Below are positions 7,618-14,917 of a stretch of DNA of 16,009 nucleotides, in pieces (position 1 is the stretch's first letter; each line of letters starts with the position of its first letter). Origin of the DNA: an uncultured Clostridium sp. (GTDB taxonomy: Bacteria; Bacillota_A; Clostridia; TANB77; CAG-508); the NCBI GenBank assembly GCA_947382445.1, contig CANCZH010000039.1, positions 1-16,009 of the forward strand, written 5' to 3'. The position numbers and the translations under genes are program-made. The notes under the pieces were generated by a model. It made no database searches, was not told the DNA's origin, and was given only the letters and a program-made list of their open reading frames with translations.

Positions 7618-7699
7618 TATTAAAAAATTCTACAAAAAATTGAAAATCAATAAAAAGGGCTACACAAAAAGAAAAAGATGTGCTATTATATATAGGTAA
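7592..7699 (+). pseudogene. Relic of a second yebC gene start
   Basis: From ATG 7592 the sequence reads MSGMAKWHNI before drifting into low-complexity lysine-rich residues and TAA at 7697-7699. The first ten codons strongly resemble the beginning of the real yebC 278 bases downstream ([10 protein letters not shown]), including CATAATATT. No ribosome binding site is present. It looks like a decayed duplicate or a recombination scar that kept only the 5' end. Confidence 0.5.
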
Positions 7700-7869
7700 A
7701 AATAAGAAATACAAATTTTTATAGAAATTCTGGCACAATTTTGACACAATCCAGAAAATTGTGAACCTGCAAACCCAGTAATATGAACGAATTGCTTTTT
7801 AAAATAAAAATACAAGTAAAAAGCCTATAAGTGGCTTAAATATTAGAAAAAATGAAGGAGGAATTAACC
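7700..7869 (+). other. Leader region of yebC without a gene
   Basis: No coding sequence supported. It holds a short tandem-like motif TGGCACAATTTTGACACAAT (7731-7750) and a small hairpin AAGCC/GGCTT (7821-7825 with 7833-7837) just upstream of the ribosome binding site of yebC. No convincing promoter could be chosen. Confidence 0.35.
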
Positions 7870-8596
7870 ATGTCAGGACACAGTAAATGGCATAATATTG
7901 CAGCAAAAAAAGGAAAAGCAGATGCTGCAAGAGGAAAAGTTTTTACAAAACTAGGTAGAGAATTATTAATCGCAGTAAAACAAGGAGGACCTGACCCTGC
8001 TGGTAATTCTAAACTAAAAGACGTAATAGCAAAATGCAAAGCAGCTAACATGCCAAACGACACAATCAACAATGCAATCAAAAAAGCATCAGGCTCAGCA
8101 GACTCAGCAAATTATGAAGAAATAGTATATGAGGGATATGGAGTATCAGGAGTTGCAGTAATAGTAAATGCATCAACTGATAATAGAAATAGAACAGCTG
8201 CAGACGTAAGACATGTATTTGATAAAGCTGGTGGAAACTTAGGAACTAGCCGGATGTGTTTCTTATATGTTTGAGAAAAAGGGTGTAATAGTAATAGAAA
8301 AAGAATCAACAGATATGTCTGAAGATGATTTAATGATGCTTTCAATAGAAGCAGGAGCAGAAGACTTTGAAGCAGATGAAGAATGCTATGAAATTACAAC
8401 AGCACCAGAAAACTTTTCAAGTGTTAGAGAAGAATTAGAAAAGAATAATTTAACATTCATTGAGGCAGATGTAAGAATGGTACCTAATACATATGTGAAA
8501 TTAAGTGAAAAAGATGCTGAGAGAATGGAAAATTTCTTAGAAAAATTAGATGACCTAGATGATGTATCAGATGTATATCATAACTGGGAGGAATAA
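7870..8596 (+). CDS. yebC: YebC/PmpR-family (TACO1-like) protein, read through a +1 shift at CGG
   Basis: YebC proteins have been described as DNA-binding regulators and more recently as ribosome-acting factors that relieve stalling. ATG 7870 is set by AAGGAGG at 7855-7861; an upstream in-frame ATG at 7852 lies before that site. The protein opens [20 protein letters not shown] with [11 protein letters not shown], and has the [20 protein letters not shown] and LGTS stretch. The frame breaks at CGG 8251-8253 (codon 128) and would stop at 8274. Skipping C8251 gives [20 protein letters not shown], then [15 protein letters not shown], and ends at VYHNWEE 8596: 241 residues, the normal length. The glycine and VSYMF that follow the shift are among the most conserved residues of the family. 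A terminator follows. Confidence 0.92.
8248..8254 (+). other. Putative +1 frameshift site AGC CGG A
   Basis: In-frame CGG at 8251-8253 in yebC, preceded by AGC. Skipping C8251 gives GGA (8252-8254), the conserved glycine of the GNLGTSG-C-VSYMF region. An AGGA at 8241-8244 lies about seven bases upstream, a possible internal Shine-Dalgarno as in prfB, but the other four sites lack one. Confidence 0.6.
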
Positions 8597-8606
8597 TAAT
8601 GTTCAA

Positions 8607-8646
8607 AAAACTTCTTTTAAAGAAAAATAAAAGAAGTTTTATTTTA
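8607..8646 (+). terminator. Intrinsic terminator between yebC and prs
   Basis: AAAACTTCTTTT (8607-8618) is perfectly complementary to AAAAGAAGTTTT (8629-8640), ten-base loop, followed by ATTTTAT. It ends 11 bases after the yebC stop and just before the prs ribosome binding site (AAGGAG, 8651-8656). Confidence 0.75.
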
Positions 8647-8663
8647 TATAAAGGAGAAAAAAT

Positions 8664-9617
8664 ATGAAAGAAATGAAAGTATTTGCATGTCCAACAGCTG
8701 AAGAATTCACAAAAGAAGTATGTGATTATCTAAAAATTGAACCAGGAAAAATTAATTCAATCAAATTTAAAAATGATAACAACTTTGTACAAATCTTAGA
8801 AACAGTAAGAGAAACTGATGTATACATAGTACAAACTTGTCAGCCACCAATAAACGAAAGAATAATGGAACTTCTAATTACAATAGATGCAGCTAAAAGA
8901 GCATCTGCTAAAAATATAAACATTGTATTACCATATTTTCCATATTCAAGGTCAGACAAAAAAGACCAACCACGTGTACCAATAACAGCAAAACTTATGG
9001 CACAAATACTAGAAGCAGCTGGAGCAACAAGAGTAATAACATGTGACTTACATAATCCAGCAATTCAAGCATATTTTAATATAAATTGTGATAGACTAAC
9101 AGGAGAATATATATTAGAAGAATACTTTTTAAATAAAAAAATAGAAGACATGGTAGTAATAGCAACAGATGCAGGAAGTGCTAAAAAAGCTTACAAATAT
9201 TCAGAATACTTCAAATGTCCAATAGCATTAGTTGATAAAAGAAGAGATGCAAACAATGACAAAGCAATTTCAACAACGATAATAGGTGAAGTAAAGGGAA
9301 AAAATGCAATAATATTTGATGATGAAATAAGCACAGGCGGAACACTAATGGAAACAGTAAATATTTTAGCAGAGTCAGGAACTAAAAATATATATGCAGC
9401 TGCGACACATGGAATATTAGTAGGAGAAGCAATAGAAAGAATAAAGAATTCTCCAATAAAAGAGCTAGTAGTAACAAATACTGTTCCAATCCCAGAAGAA
9501 AAAAGAATAGACAAGCTAACAATTTTAAGCATGGCACCAACTTTTGGTGAAACAATAAAAAGAATTCATGAAGAAAGACCATTAGGTGAACTTTTTAGAA
9601 ATGATTTAAATGATTAA
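8664..9617 (+). CDS. prs: Ribose-phosphate pyrophosphokinase (PRPP synthetase)
   Basis: Makes PRPP from ribose-5-phosphate and ATP for purine, pyrimidine, histidine and tryptophan synthesis; cytosolic. 317 residues, the usual length, from ATG 8664 behind AAGGAG. The loop PYFPYSRSDKKDQPRVPI (about residues 90-107) is a variant of the usual YARQDRK...PRxPI; VITCDLHNPAIQAYF near 124 is the DLH metal region; and AIIFDDEISTGGTLMETV near 215 is the PRPP-binding loop, where the family usually has VDDMIDTGGT. The SRSDKKDQPR form suggests the divergent Prs subtype seen in some Clostridia rather than the canonical enzyme, so a second prs may exist elsewhere. A strong hairpin follows. Confidence 0.9.
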   Translation: MKEMKVFACPTAEEFTKEVCDYLKIEPGKINSIKFKNDNNFVQILETVRETDVYIVQTCQPPINERIMELLITIDAAKRASAKNINIVLPYFPYSRSDKKDQPRVPITAKLMAQILEAAGATRVITCDLHNPAIQAYFNINCDRLTGEYILEEYFLNKKIEDMVVIATDAGSAKKAYKYSEYFKCPIALVDKRRDANNDKAISTTIIGEVKGKNAIIFDDEISTGGTLMETVNILAESGTKNIYAAATHGILVGEAIERIKNSPIKELVVTNTVPIPEEKRIDKLTILSMAPTFGETIKRIHEERPLGELFRNDLND

Positions 9618-9635
9618 AATATATTTTTAACGAAT

Positions 9636-9680
9636 AAAAACTTCCTTTTTATTTAAAACTATATAAAAAGGAGGTTTTTT
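9636..9680 (+). terminator. Terminator hairpin that encloses the gpr ribosome binding site
   Basis: A 17-base-pair stem pairs 9636-9652 with 9663-9679 (one G-U pair, loop of ten bases), ending in a T run (9675-9680). Its 3' arm includes AAGGAGG (9668-9674), the ribosome binding site of gpr (ATG 9684). Read-through transcripts from prs would therefore carry gpr with its site paired. Confidence 0.75.
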
Positions 9681-9683
9681 CTT

Positions 9684-10616
9684 ATGGATTTTAGAACAGA
9701 TTTAGCTGTTGAAAGAACAGAAGTATTTAAAAAAATAAATAATATTTCAGAAGAAGTACCAGGAATAGAAAGTGAAGAAAAGGAGATTTCTGATTCAATA
9801 AAGGTATATAAAGTTAAAGTAACAAATAGTGAGGGAGAACAAGCGATTCAAAAGCCAGTTGGAACATATGTGACAATAGATGTAAAAAAAATGAAAAACA
9901 TTCCAGATGAAGAAAAAGAAAAAATTGCATTTACTATATCAGGAGAACTAAAAGAATTAATAAAAAATCAAGTGGACAAAAAAGACGAAATATTAATAGT
10001 GGGACTTGGAAACTTATATTCAACCCCAGATTCATTAGGACCAAAAGTAATACAGAATATTGACGTAACAAGACATATATTTAAATATTTACCACAATAT
10101 ATAAGTGAAGATGACAGAGAAGTTGCAGCAATTTCACCAGGAGTATTAGGAACAACAGGAATAGAAACACAAGAAATTCTAAAAGGGATAGTAGATAATA
10201 TAAAACCTAAACTAATTATAGCTATAGACAGTTTAGCTTCAAAAAGCATAGAGAGAATAAGTAGTTCTGTACAACTTTCAGATACAGGAATAATACCAGG
10301 AGCAGGAGTAGGAAACAAAAGAAGAGAATTATCAAAAGCTACTCTAGGAGTTCCAGTGATTTCAATAGGAATTCCAACAGTAGTAAATGCAGCAGTAATT
10401 GCAAATGACTGTTTAGAATTATTTATTGAAAAATTACAAGATGAAGCAAAATCAAATGACTATTTAAATAAATTAAAAGAAGAAGATAACTATGAATATA
10501 TAAAAGAAGCATTAGAGCCAAAAGATTTTAATTTAATAGTAACTCCAAAGGAAATTGACGAGTTAATTTTAAACATGACAGACATAGTAGCAGCTGGAAT
10601 TAATAAAAGTTTATAA
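9684..10616 (+). CDS. gpr: Germination protease GPR (peptidase family A25)
   Basis: Protease made in the forespore that degrades small acid-soluble spore proteins at germination, hence a marker of sporulation. 310 residues from ATG 9684. The start MDFRTDLAVERTE is the conserved region near the zymogen cleavage site, with only about six residues before it, shorter than the Bacillus propeptide. LIVGLGNLYSTPDSLGPK carries Asp116 and LIIAIDSLASKSIERI carries Asp182; their spacing of 66 equals that of the catalytic Asp127 and Asp193 in the Bacillus megaterium enzyme. PGVLGTTGIET and IIPGAGVGNKR are further family signatures. In Bacillus the gene is under a forespore sigma factor; I see no clear matching promoter, but the upstream hairpin separates it from prs. 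Confidence 0.93.
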   Translation: MDFRTDLAVERTEVFKKINNISEEVPGIESEEKEISDSIKVYKVKVTNSEGEQAIQKPVGTYVTIDVKKMKNIPDEEKEKIAFTISGELKELIKNQVDKKDEILIVGLGNLYSTPDSLGPKVIQNIDVTRHIFKYLPQYISEDDREVAAISPGVLGTTGIETQEILKGIVDNIKPKLIIAIDSLASKSIERISSSVQLSDTGIIPGAGVGNKRRELSKATLGVPVISIGIPTVVNAAVIANDCLELFIEKLQDEAKSNDYLNKLKEEDNYEYIKEALEPKDFNLIVTPKEIDELILNMTDIVAAGINKSL

Positions 10617-10689
10617 AATTTAGTTTTGTTTTTATTCCATTTATGATATACTTTTCTTTGAAAAATAACTAAAAAGGAAGTGAACATAT

Positions 10690-11322
10690 ATGGGAGAAAA
10701 ATTTAGAATATTATGTTATGGAGATTCAAATACATGGGGATATATTTCAGGAAGTGACCATCAAAGACATAGTAAATCAGAAAGATGGCCAGGAGCTTTG
10801 CAAGAAATGCTAGGTGATAAATATGAAATAATAGAAGAGGGACTAAACAGCAGAACTTTAATTTCAACAGATAAAAGATGCGGAAAAGAAGGAAGAAGTG
10901 GGGCAGACTACTTATTACCTTGTTTAGATTCTCATGACCCTCTAGACTTAGTTATAATAATGCTTGGAACAAATGAACTAAAAACAGAATTTTATAGGAA
11001 TCCTAAAGAAATAGGAGAAATATTTGAAGAATATTTTGTAAAAAAAATAATTTCAAGAAAATCAGTATGCAGAAACACTTATCCTAAATTATTAGTAGTT
11101 ACTCCACCAGAAATAACAAAAGAAAATCCTAAATTTATAGGCGGAATAGAAAAATCAAGAAATTTAAATGAAATATATGAAGATATTGCTATGAGAAATG
11201 ATTGCGAATTTATGGGAAATGAAGATTGGCAAGTAGGAGAAGATGGAGTACATTTATCTAGAGATGGACACAGAATATTAGCAAGCAAACTATCAATAAA
11301 AGTAAAAGAAATATTAGAATAA
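10690..11322 (+). CDS. SGNH/GDSL-family hydrolase (esterase or lipase)
   Basis: A 210-residue cytosolic hydrolase without a signal peptide, ATG 10690 behind AAGGAAG (10674-10680). All four blocks are present: GDSN at 11-14 with catalytic Ser13, GLNSRT with the oxyanion glycine at 51, GTNE at 93-96 with Asn95, and DGVHLSRDGH at 185-194 with Asp185 and His188. The layout with NTWGYISG after the serine and an SHDPLDLVIIMLGTNELK stretch matches the arylesterase-like subgroup. It stands alone between gpr and a bidirectional terminator. The substrate cannot be inferred. Confidence 0.88.
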   Translation: MGEKFRILCYGDSNTWGYISGSDHQRHSKSERWPGALQEMLGDKYEIIEEGLNSRTLISTDKRCGKEGRSGADYLLPCLDSHDPLDLVIIMLGTNELKTEFYRNPKEIGEIFEEYFVKKIISRKSVCRNTYPKLLVVTPPEITKENPKFIGGIEKSRNLNEIYEDIAMRNDCEFMGNEDWQVGEDGVHLSRDGHRILASKLSIKVKEILE

Positions 11323-11327
11323 AAAAG

Positions 11328-11355
11328 AAACTCACACATATATAGTGTGAGTTTT
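11328..11355 (+). terminator. Bidirectional terminator between the SGNH hydrolase and traX
   Basis: AAACTCACAC (11328-11337) pairs with GTGTGAGTTT (11345-11354), seven-base loop, with A run before (11322-11327) and T run after, so it can stop transcription arriving from either side. It separates convergent genes. Confidence 0.85.
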
Positions 11356-11356
11356 A

Positions 11357-12053
11357 TTAAACTAGAAAATATTTAATTAAACAAAGTAAGCTTAAATGAA
11401 CTGGATAGAATAAATAAAAACCAATTTGCATTTTTTTATTATCTGTTCCTCGTTTACCATTATAAAATATAATAAAAATTAGAGAAAATATAGTAAACAA
11501 AAGTTGAAGTAATATATATCTAATAATAGTAGAACTTAAAGTAGTATAATAAGATAATTTAATTACAAAAAATACAAGCATAAGAAAAACTTCAGAAAAA
11601 GTCATAGTTGTTTTATTGTTTCTGAAAATATAAAAACATAAAATCATTAAAACTCCAATAGCTCCAAAATCAAAACCAAAAACTTGTGAAATAGTAGCTA
11701 AAAAGAAAATAGGAACTACTGAAATGAATTTATATTTAATTTTATCAAAAAATCTTATAGATAGTAATCCTGCGGCTAAAGTAAAAAATATATTTAAATA
11801 TAAACTAGAAAAGTTAGGATTAAATAAAATCGAAGCTGGTAATTGTGAGATTAGAGCAAGTATCAACAATCTAGTTAAATATTTTCCAAAATTTTTTGTA
11901 TGAATATATCCTTCAGATATTAAAAATGCGAAAATAGGGAAAGATAGTCTGCCGAATTAAGATACAAGGAATAGCTGTATCTGGAAAGACAAACGGAACA
12001 TGCCCTATAAGCATACAAATGCAAGCTATAATTTTTAAAACAAAACCTGACAT
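11357..12053 (-). CDS. TraX-like polytopic membrane protein, read through a +1 shift at CGG
   Basis: TraX-family proteins are multi-helix membrane proteins related to acyltransferases; F-plasmid TraX acetylates pilin, and chromosomal members are of unknown role. ATG 12053 follows AGGAG (12066-12062). The first frame reads MSGFVLKIIACICMLIGHVP then FVFPDTAIPCILI and breaks at CGG 11954-11952 (codon 34). Skipping C11954 gives GRLSFPIFAFLISEGYIHTK then NFGKYLTRLLILALISQLP, the most conserved stretch of the family, and continues through several membrane helices to FYNGKRG and YPVHLSLLCLIKYFLV, ending at 11357: about 231 residues. Without the shift, the only long frame starts at an internal ATG at 11869 and lacks the conserved first two helices. 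Confidence 0.8.
11951..11957 (-). other. Putative +1 frameshift site ATT CGG C
   Basis: Minus-strand CGG at 11954-11952 in the traX-like gene, preceded by ATT. Skipping C11954 gives GGC (11953-11951), the glycine of the family stretch I-G-R-x-x-F-P-I-F-A-F. It is the only one of the five sites that shifts into GGC rather than GGA. Confidence 0.6.
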
Positions 12054-12119
12054 ATTAATTGCTCCTAAATAATTTTTTTATATTATATCAATTAAAATGC
12101 AGGTAATGCAATATAACGA

Positions 12120-12956
12120 TTAATCTAAACTGTCCGAGTTTATAAAATTAGTTGTAGTTTTATAAAAATTACACATTTCACAATCATAGCAAATTATAAT
12201 TCTATTTTTAAATATCTTCTTTAATGTAGAAATAAATTCATCTTCTTGCTCTAAAATATGAATATATAATTTTTGTGGTAATAAATTTAATAAAGTGTTT
12301 AATACATAATCATTAGTTGAAAAAGATATGTCAGACAAATATTTTGCATCAAAAATATGTTCATCAATAGGAATTAAATTATTAGAATCATCTAGTAAAA
12401 CAGATTCTGCTCCTAAATATATAAGATGAGCGATATCAATTTTTGATTTAGAAGAAGAAATATAGTCTTGTAATAAGTCTATAAATCTAAGATATTCTCT
12501 ATTAATAATAAAATTATTAACAGCTAAGTCTACAAGATAATCTAATATTTCTAAATAGTCTTTTAATCTAAATTGAACAAACCCATCCAAATTCATAGAT
12601 GAATTATTCTGAATATAATCAAATATAGATAAAAAAATTAAATCGTTTTTATGATGAGATTCTTCGTCATTTAACATAGAATGACATATGTCTAAAATTT
12701 CTAGTTGTTCAGCATTTGAAAAATAAAAGTAGTTTCTTCGTAAAATATTTTTTAAAAGTTTTTCTTCATAAAAGTGTATTATTAATTCAGTAAAAGAGTG
12801 AGAGAAAGTAGCATATAAATCTTGATTATTACTGAATTTGAATTTAAGCTCTTCAGAATGTTTTTTAATAGAGATATTATTGAGATTAAAGTTTTCTTTA
12901 ATGTATGAATATATAGAATCAGCAGTTTTTGAGTTTTCTAAAGTCAATGTAAACAT
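12120..12956 (-). CDS. ytxC: Sporulation protein YtxC-like
   Basis: 278 residues. I place the start at ATG 12956, behind AGGAGG (12971-12966), instead of an upstream ATG at 12989 that lies before the site. The middle segment FVQFRLKDYLEILDYLVDLA and NNFIINREYLRFIDLLQDY (about residues 126-166) matches the YtxC family of endospore formers. The C-terminus has IICYDCEMCNF, a CxxC pair. No membrane segment is visible, so it is probably cytosolic; its molecular role in sporulation is not established. It stands alone, downstream of a 188-bp palindrome. Confidence 0.75.
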   Translation of the reverse strand: MFTLTLENSKTADSIYSYIKENFNLNNISIKKHSEELKFKFSNNQDLYATFSHSFTELIIHFYEEKLLKNILRRNYFYFSNAEQLEILDICHSMLNDEESHHKNDLIFLSIFDYIQNNSSMNLDGFVQFRLKDYLEILDYLVDLAVNNFIINREYLRFIDLLQDYISSSKSKIDIAHLIYLGAESVLLDDSNNLIPIDEHIFDAKYLSDISFSTNDYVLNTLLNLLPQKLYIHILEQEDEFISTLKKIFKNRIIICYDCEMCNFYKTTTNFINSDSLD

Positions 12957-13048
12957 ATTAAAAAGCCTCCTAAAAAGTAGTATTGACAATTTATAATAGT
13001 TTATTCTTAGAAAACTAAAAAGAGTTTGTCATTATAAAAATATTAATA

Positions 13049-13236
13049 AAAAGGTATTGAGTATAAAAATATTTTTTATCGAAAGAACAGTCTACGTTTT
13101 AGATAATTTCTAATTAAAATGAACTGAGCCTCTCCGCATACAAGCTCTGCGCACCCTCAGTTCATTTTAATAAGAAATTATTACTAAATCTTCGCTGTCA
13201 TTTCTCAAAAAAATATTTTTATACTCAATACCTTTT
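13049..13236. repeat. 188-bp imperfect palindrome, possible MITE or giant terminator hairpin
   Basis: Left arm 13049-13128 and right arm 13156-13236 are inverted copies around a 27-base loop. The outer 29 bases of each arm are identical (start AAAAGGTATTGAGTATAAAA), and so are the inner ACTGAG and AAAATGAACTGAG segments; the middle third is diverged but alignable (GAAA, ACAG, TTTAG shared). The centre is richer in G and C than its surroundings and can form a CGCA/TGCG tip (13135-13138 with 13148-13151). It lies in the 12957-13269 gap between two minus-strand genes, where it would also end transcription of the GH57 gene. No protein-coding sequence is supported in this gap. Confidence 0.8.
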
Positions 13237-13269
13237 AAACAGTATTTACAAAAAAAAGAATAACTCCTT

Positions 13270-14859
13270 TTACTTATAAATTCTATAATCTATATCTTTA
13301 AAAATTAAATCTTGTTTATAAATATCATCAATAAACTTTTCATCAATATCATCATTTTTAATTTGATAATATAATTTAGTAAATCTACCAATATGCTGTT
13401 TAATTCTTTTTTTAGCATAATCAACCATAGTACCATTAGTAATAATGAAAAGCCAATCGCTACTTTGAGCAAGAAGAAGCTCACGAGCGCACTGATCCAA
13501 AGCTTTTTTTCGAATGCCATCATTCTCATTAGGATAAAGATTAGCAAGCTCAACCATTCTATCACCAGCTTTATGAAGATGACGATGAGCATAATCATTA
13601 GTTTGATTTAACCATACTTCACTATAACCATTAGCACCCCAACTAGAACGACAAGGCAAGCACTCTTGAATATTAGGATGTCTATCAATATAATCGCCAG
13701 GAGTAATCAAAGTAAAATTACAATCATCATAATAAATCTTTTTAAACAAAATATACAACCAATAAGGACCCTCATACCACCAATGACCATAAAGTTCGGC
13801 ATCATAAGGACAAATAACAACAGGAGGAACATCCATAAAACTAGACAAATTTTCGATTTGAGCAGTTCTAGAGTCTAAAAAATGTCCTGCTTGTTTCTCA
13901 GCAGTATCCATAGCCCATCTAGGATTATAATAATCTTTTTCACCATTCTTAGAAGTGATTCTATAATATTTTATACCAGTATGAACACGAGCTCCATTAG
14001 AAGCAATATAAGGTTTTATATAATCATAATCCAAATCATAACCAATATCTCTGTAATATTCTCTATAATTAAAATCACCTGGATAACCAATAATAGAACT
14101 CCAAACTTGTTTAGAAGACTCGATATCTCTACCAAAACAAGTTAAACCATCAGGAGAAACAATAGGAGCAAAAGTTCCATAAACAGGAGCAGGATCAGCA
14201 TATAAAATACCATGAGATTCAACTATAGCATATTCAATACCAAATTCTTTTAAAAATTTATCAGCTTCTGGAACATAACCACACTCAGGAAGCCAAATAC
14301 CACGAGGTTGTTTTCCAAAAAATCTTTTATAAGTTTGAACGCCAACAGCTATTTGTGCTTTAACAGTTTGAGGTGTAACATATAAAATAGGAAAATATCC
14401 ATGAGTTGCACCACAAGTAATAATCTCAAGAAAACCAGCATCTTGAAAATGTTTAAACCCATTAATTAAATTGCAATCATAAATATCTCTAAAAACATGT
14501 AAATCATTTGAATATCTATCAAAATAATATTGCGCAAGAGAATTTAATCTCTGGTCATAATTCGTTCTTTTTATTTCTTTTTCAGCAAGTTCAATATGTT
14601 TTTTCAAATATTTTATATATCTTTCTTGTAAAAGTTTATTATCAAGCATATAAAGAAGAGGAGGAGTCATAGTCATAGTTAACCTAAACTTAACACCTTC
14701 TTCTTCAAGTTTTTTAAAATTAAGAAGTAGAGGAATATAAGTCTCAGACATAGCTTCAAAAAGCCATTGTTCCTCTAAATAGTCTTCACTTTCTGGGTGA
14801 TGGATAAAAGGTAAATGAGCATGAAGTATAAAAGTTACATATCCTTTATTCTTATTCAT
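13270..14859 (-). CDS. GH57 family 1,4-alpha-glucan branching enzyme
   Basis: Introduces alpha-1,6 branches into glycogen-like glucan. 529 residues from ATG 14859, set by AGGAG at 14870-14866; an upstream in-frame ATG at 14877 lies before it. The GH57 start FILHAHLPFIHHPE has the HxH pair (His13, His15). GIWLPECGYVPEADKF places the nucleophile at Glu182; ICPYDAELYGHWWYEGPYW places the acid/base at Asp353. SSWGANGY near 405 and the C-terminal helical region match the DUF1957 branching-enzyme group. Length fits GH57 branching enzymes. It follows the DUF4912 gene on the same strand, and a glycogen synthase starts divergently at 15959, which supports a role in glycogen synthesis. GH57 also contains amylases, a less likely alternative. 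Confidence 0.9.
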   Translation of the reverse strand: MNKNKGYVTFILHAHLPFIHHPESEDYLEEQWLFEAMSETYIPLLLNFKKLEEEGVKFRLTMTMTPPLLYMLDNKLLQERYIKYLKKHIELAEKEIKRTNYDQRLNSLAQYYFDRYSNDLHVFRDIYDCNLINGFKHFQDAGFLEIITCGATHGYFPILYVTPQTVKAQIAVGVQTYKRFFGKQPRGIWLPECGYVPEADKFLKEFGIEYAIVESHGILYADPAPVYGTFAPIVSPDGLTCFGRDIESSKQVWSSIIGYPGDFNYREYYRDIGYDLDYDYIKPYIASNGARVHTGIKYYRITSKNGEKDYYNPRWAMDTAEKQAGHFLDSRTAQIENLSSFMDVPPVVICPYDAELYGHWWYEGPYWLYILFKKIYYDDCNFTLITPGDYIDRHPNIQECLPCRSSWGANGYSEVWLNQTNDYAHRHLHKAGDRMVELANLYPNENDGIRKKALDQCARELLLAQSSDWLFIITNGTMVDYAKKRIKQHIGRFTKLYYQIKNDDIDEKFIDDIYKQDLIFKDIDYRIYK

Positions 14860-14875
14860 AAATATCTCCTTTAAC

Positions 14876-14912
14876 AAAAAAATGGCAAAAGCAAATAACC
14901 AATGCTTTTGCC
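14876..14912 (-). terminator. Terminator/attenuator between the DUF4912 and GH57 genes
   Basis: GGCAAAAGCA (minus strand 14912-14903) pairs with TGCTTTTGCC (14893-14884), followed on the minus strand by a T run (14882-14876). It lies directly after the DUF4912 stop and 7 bases before the GH57 ribosome binding site, so GH57 expression would depend on read-through or a promoter not seen. Confidence 0.7.
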
Positions 14913-14917
14913 CAAGA

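Noticed and set aside
7726..7790. A possible integrase end or attachment site around TGGCACAATTTTGACACAAT
   Set aside because: No integrase gene, tRNA or matching second repeat is present in the window; the resemblance is too weak to call.
8267..8596. A separate 109-residue gene downstream of yebC
   Set aside because: It is the C-terminal half of yebC, has no ribosome binding site of its own, and continues the family alignment directly after the CGG site.
11357..11869. A standalone 170-residue membrane protein starting at 11869
   Set aside because: It has no ribosome binding site and lacks the conserved first two helices of TraX-like proteins, which are encoded just upstream in the other frame; it is the 3' part of the gene starting at 12053.
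507..12053. Five independent pseudogenes
   Set aside because: Random decay would produce varied lesions. Five single-base insertions of the same base, in the same codon frame, before a glycine codon and with no other damage are very unlikely to be independent.
13393..14145. Several plus-strand reading frames inside the GH57 gene
   Set aside because: They are antisense shadows with isoleucine/serine-rich low-complexity content and no ribosome binding sites.
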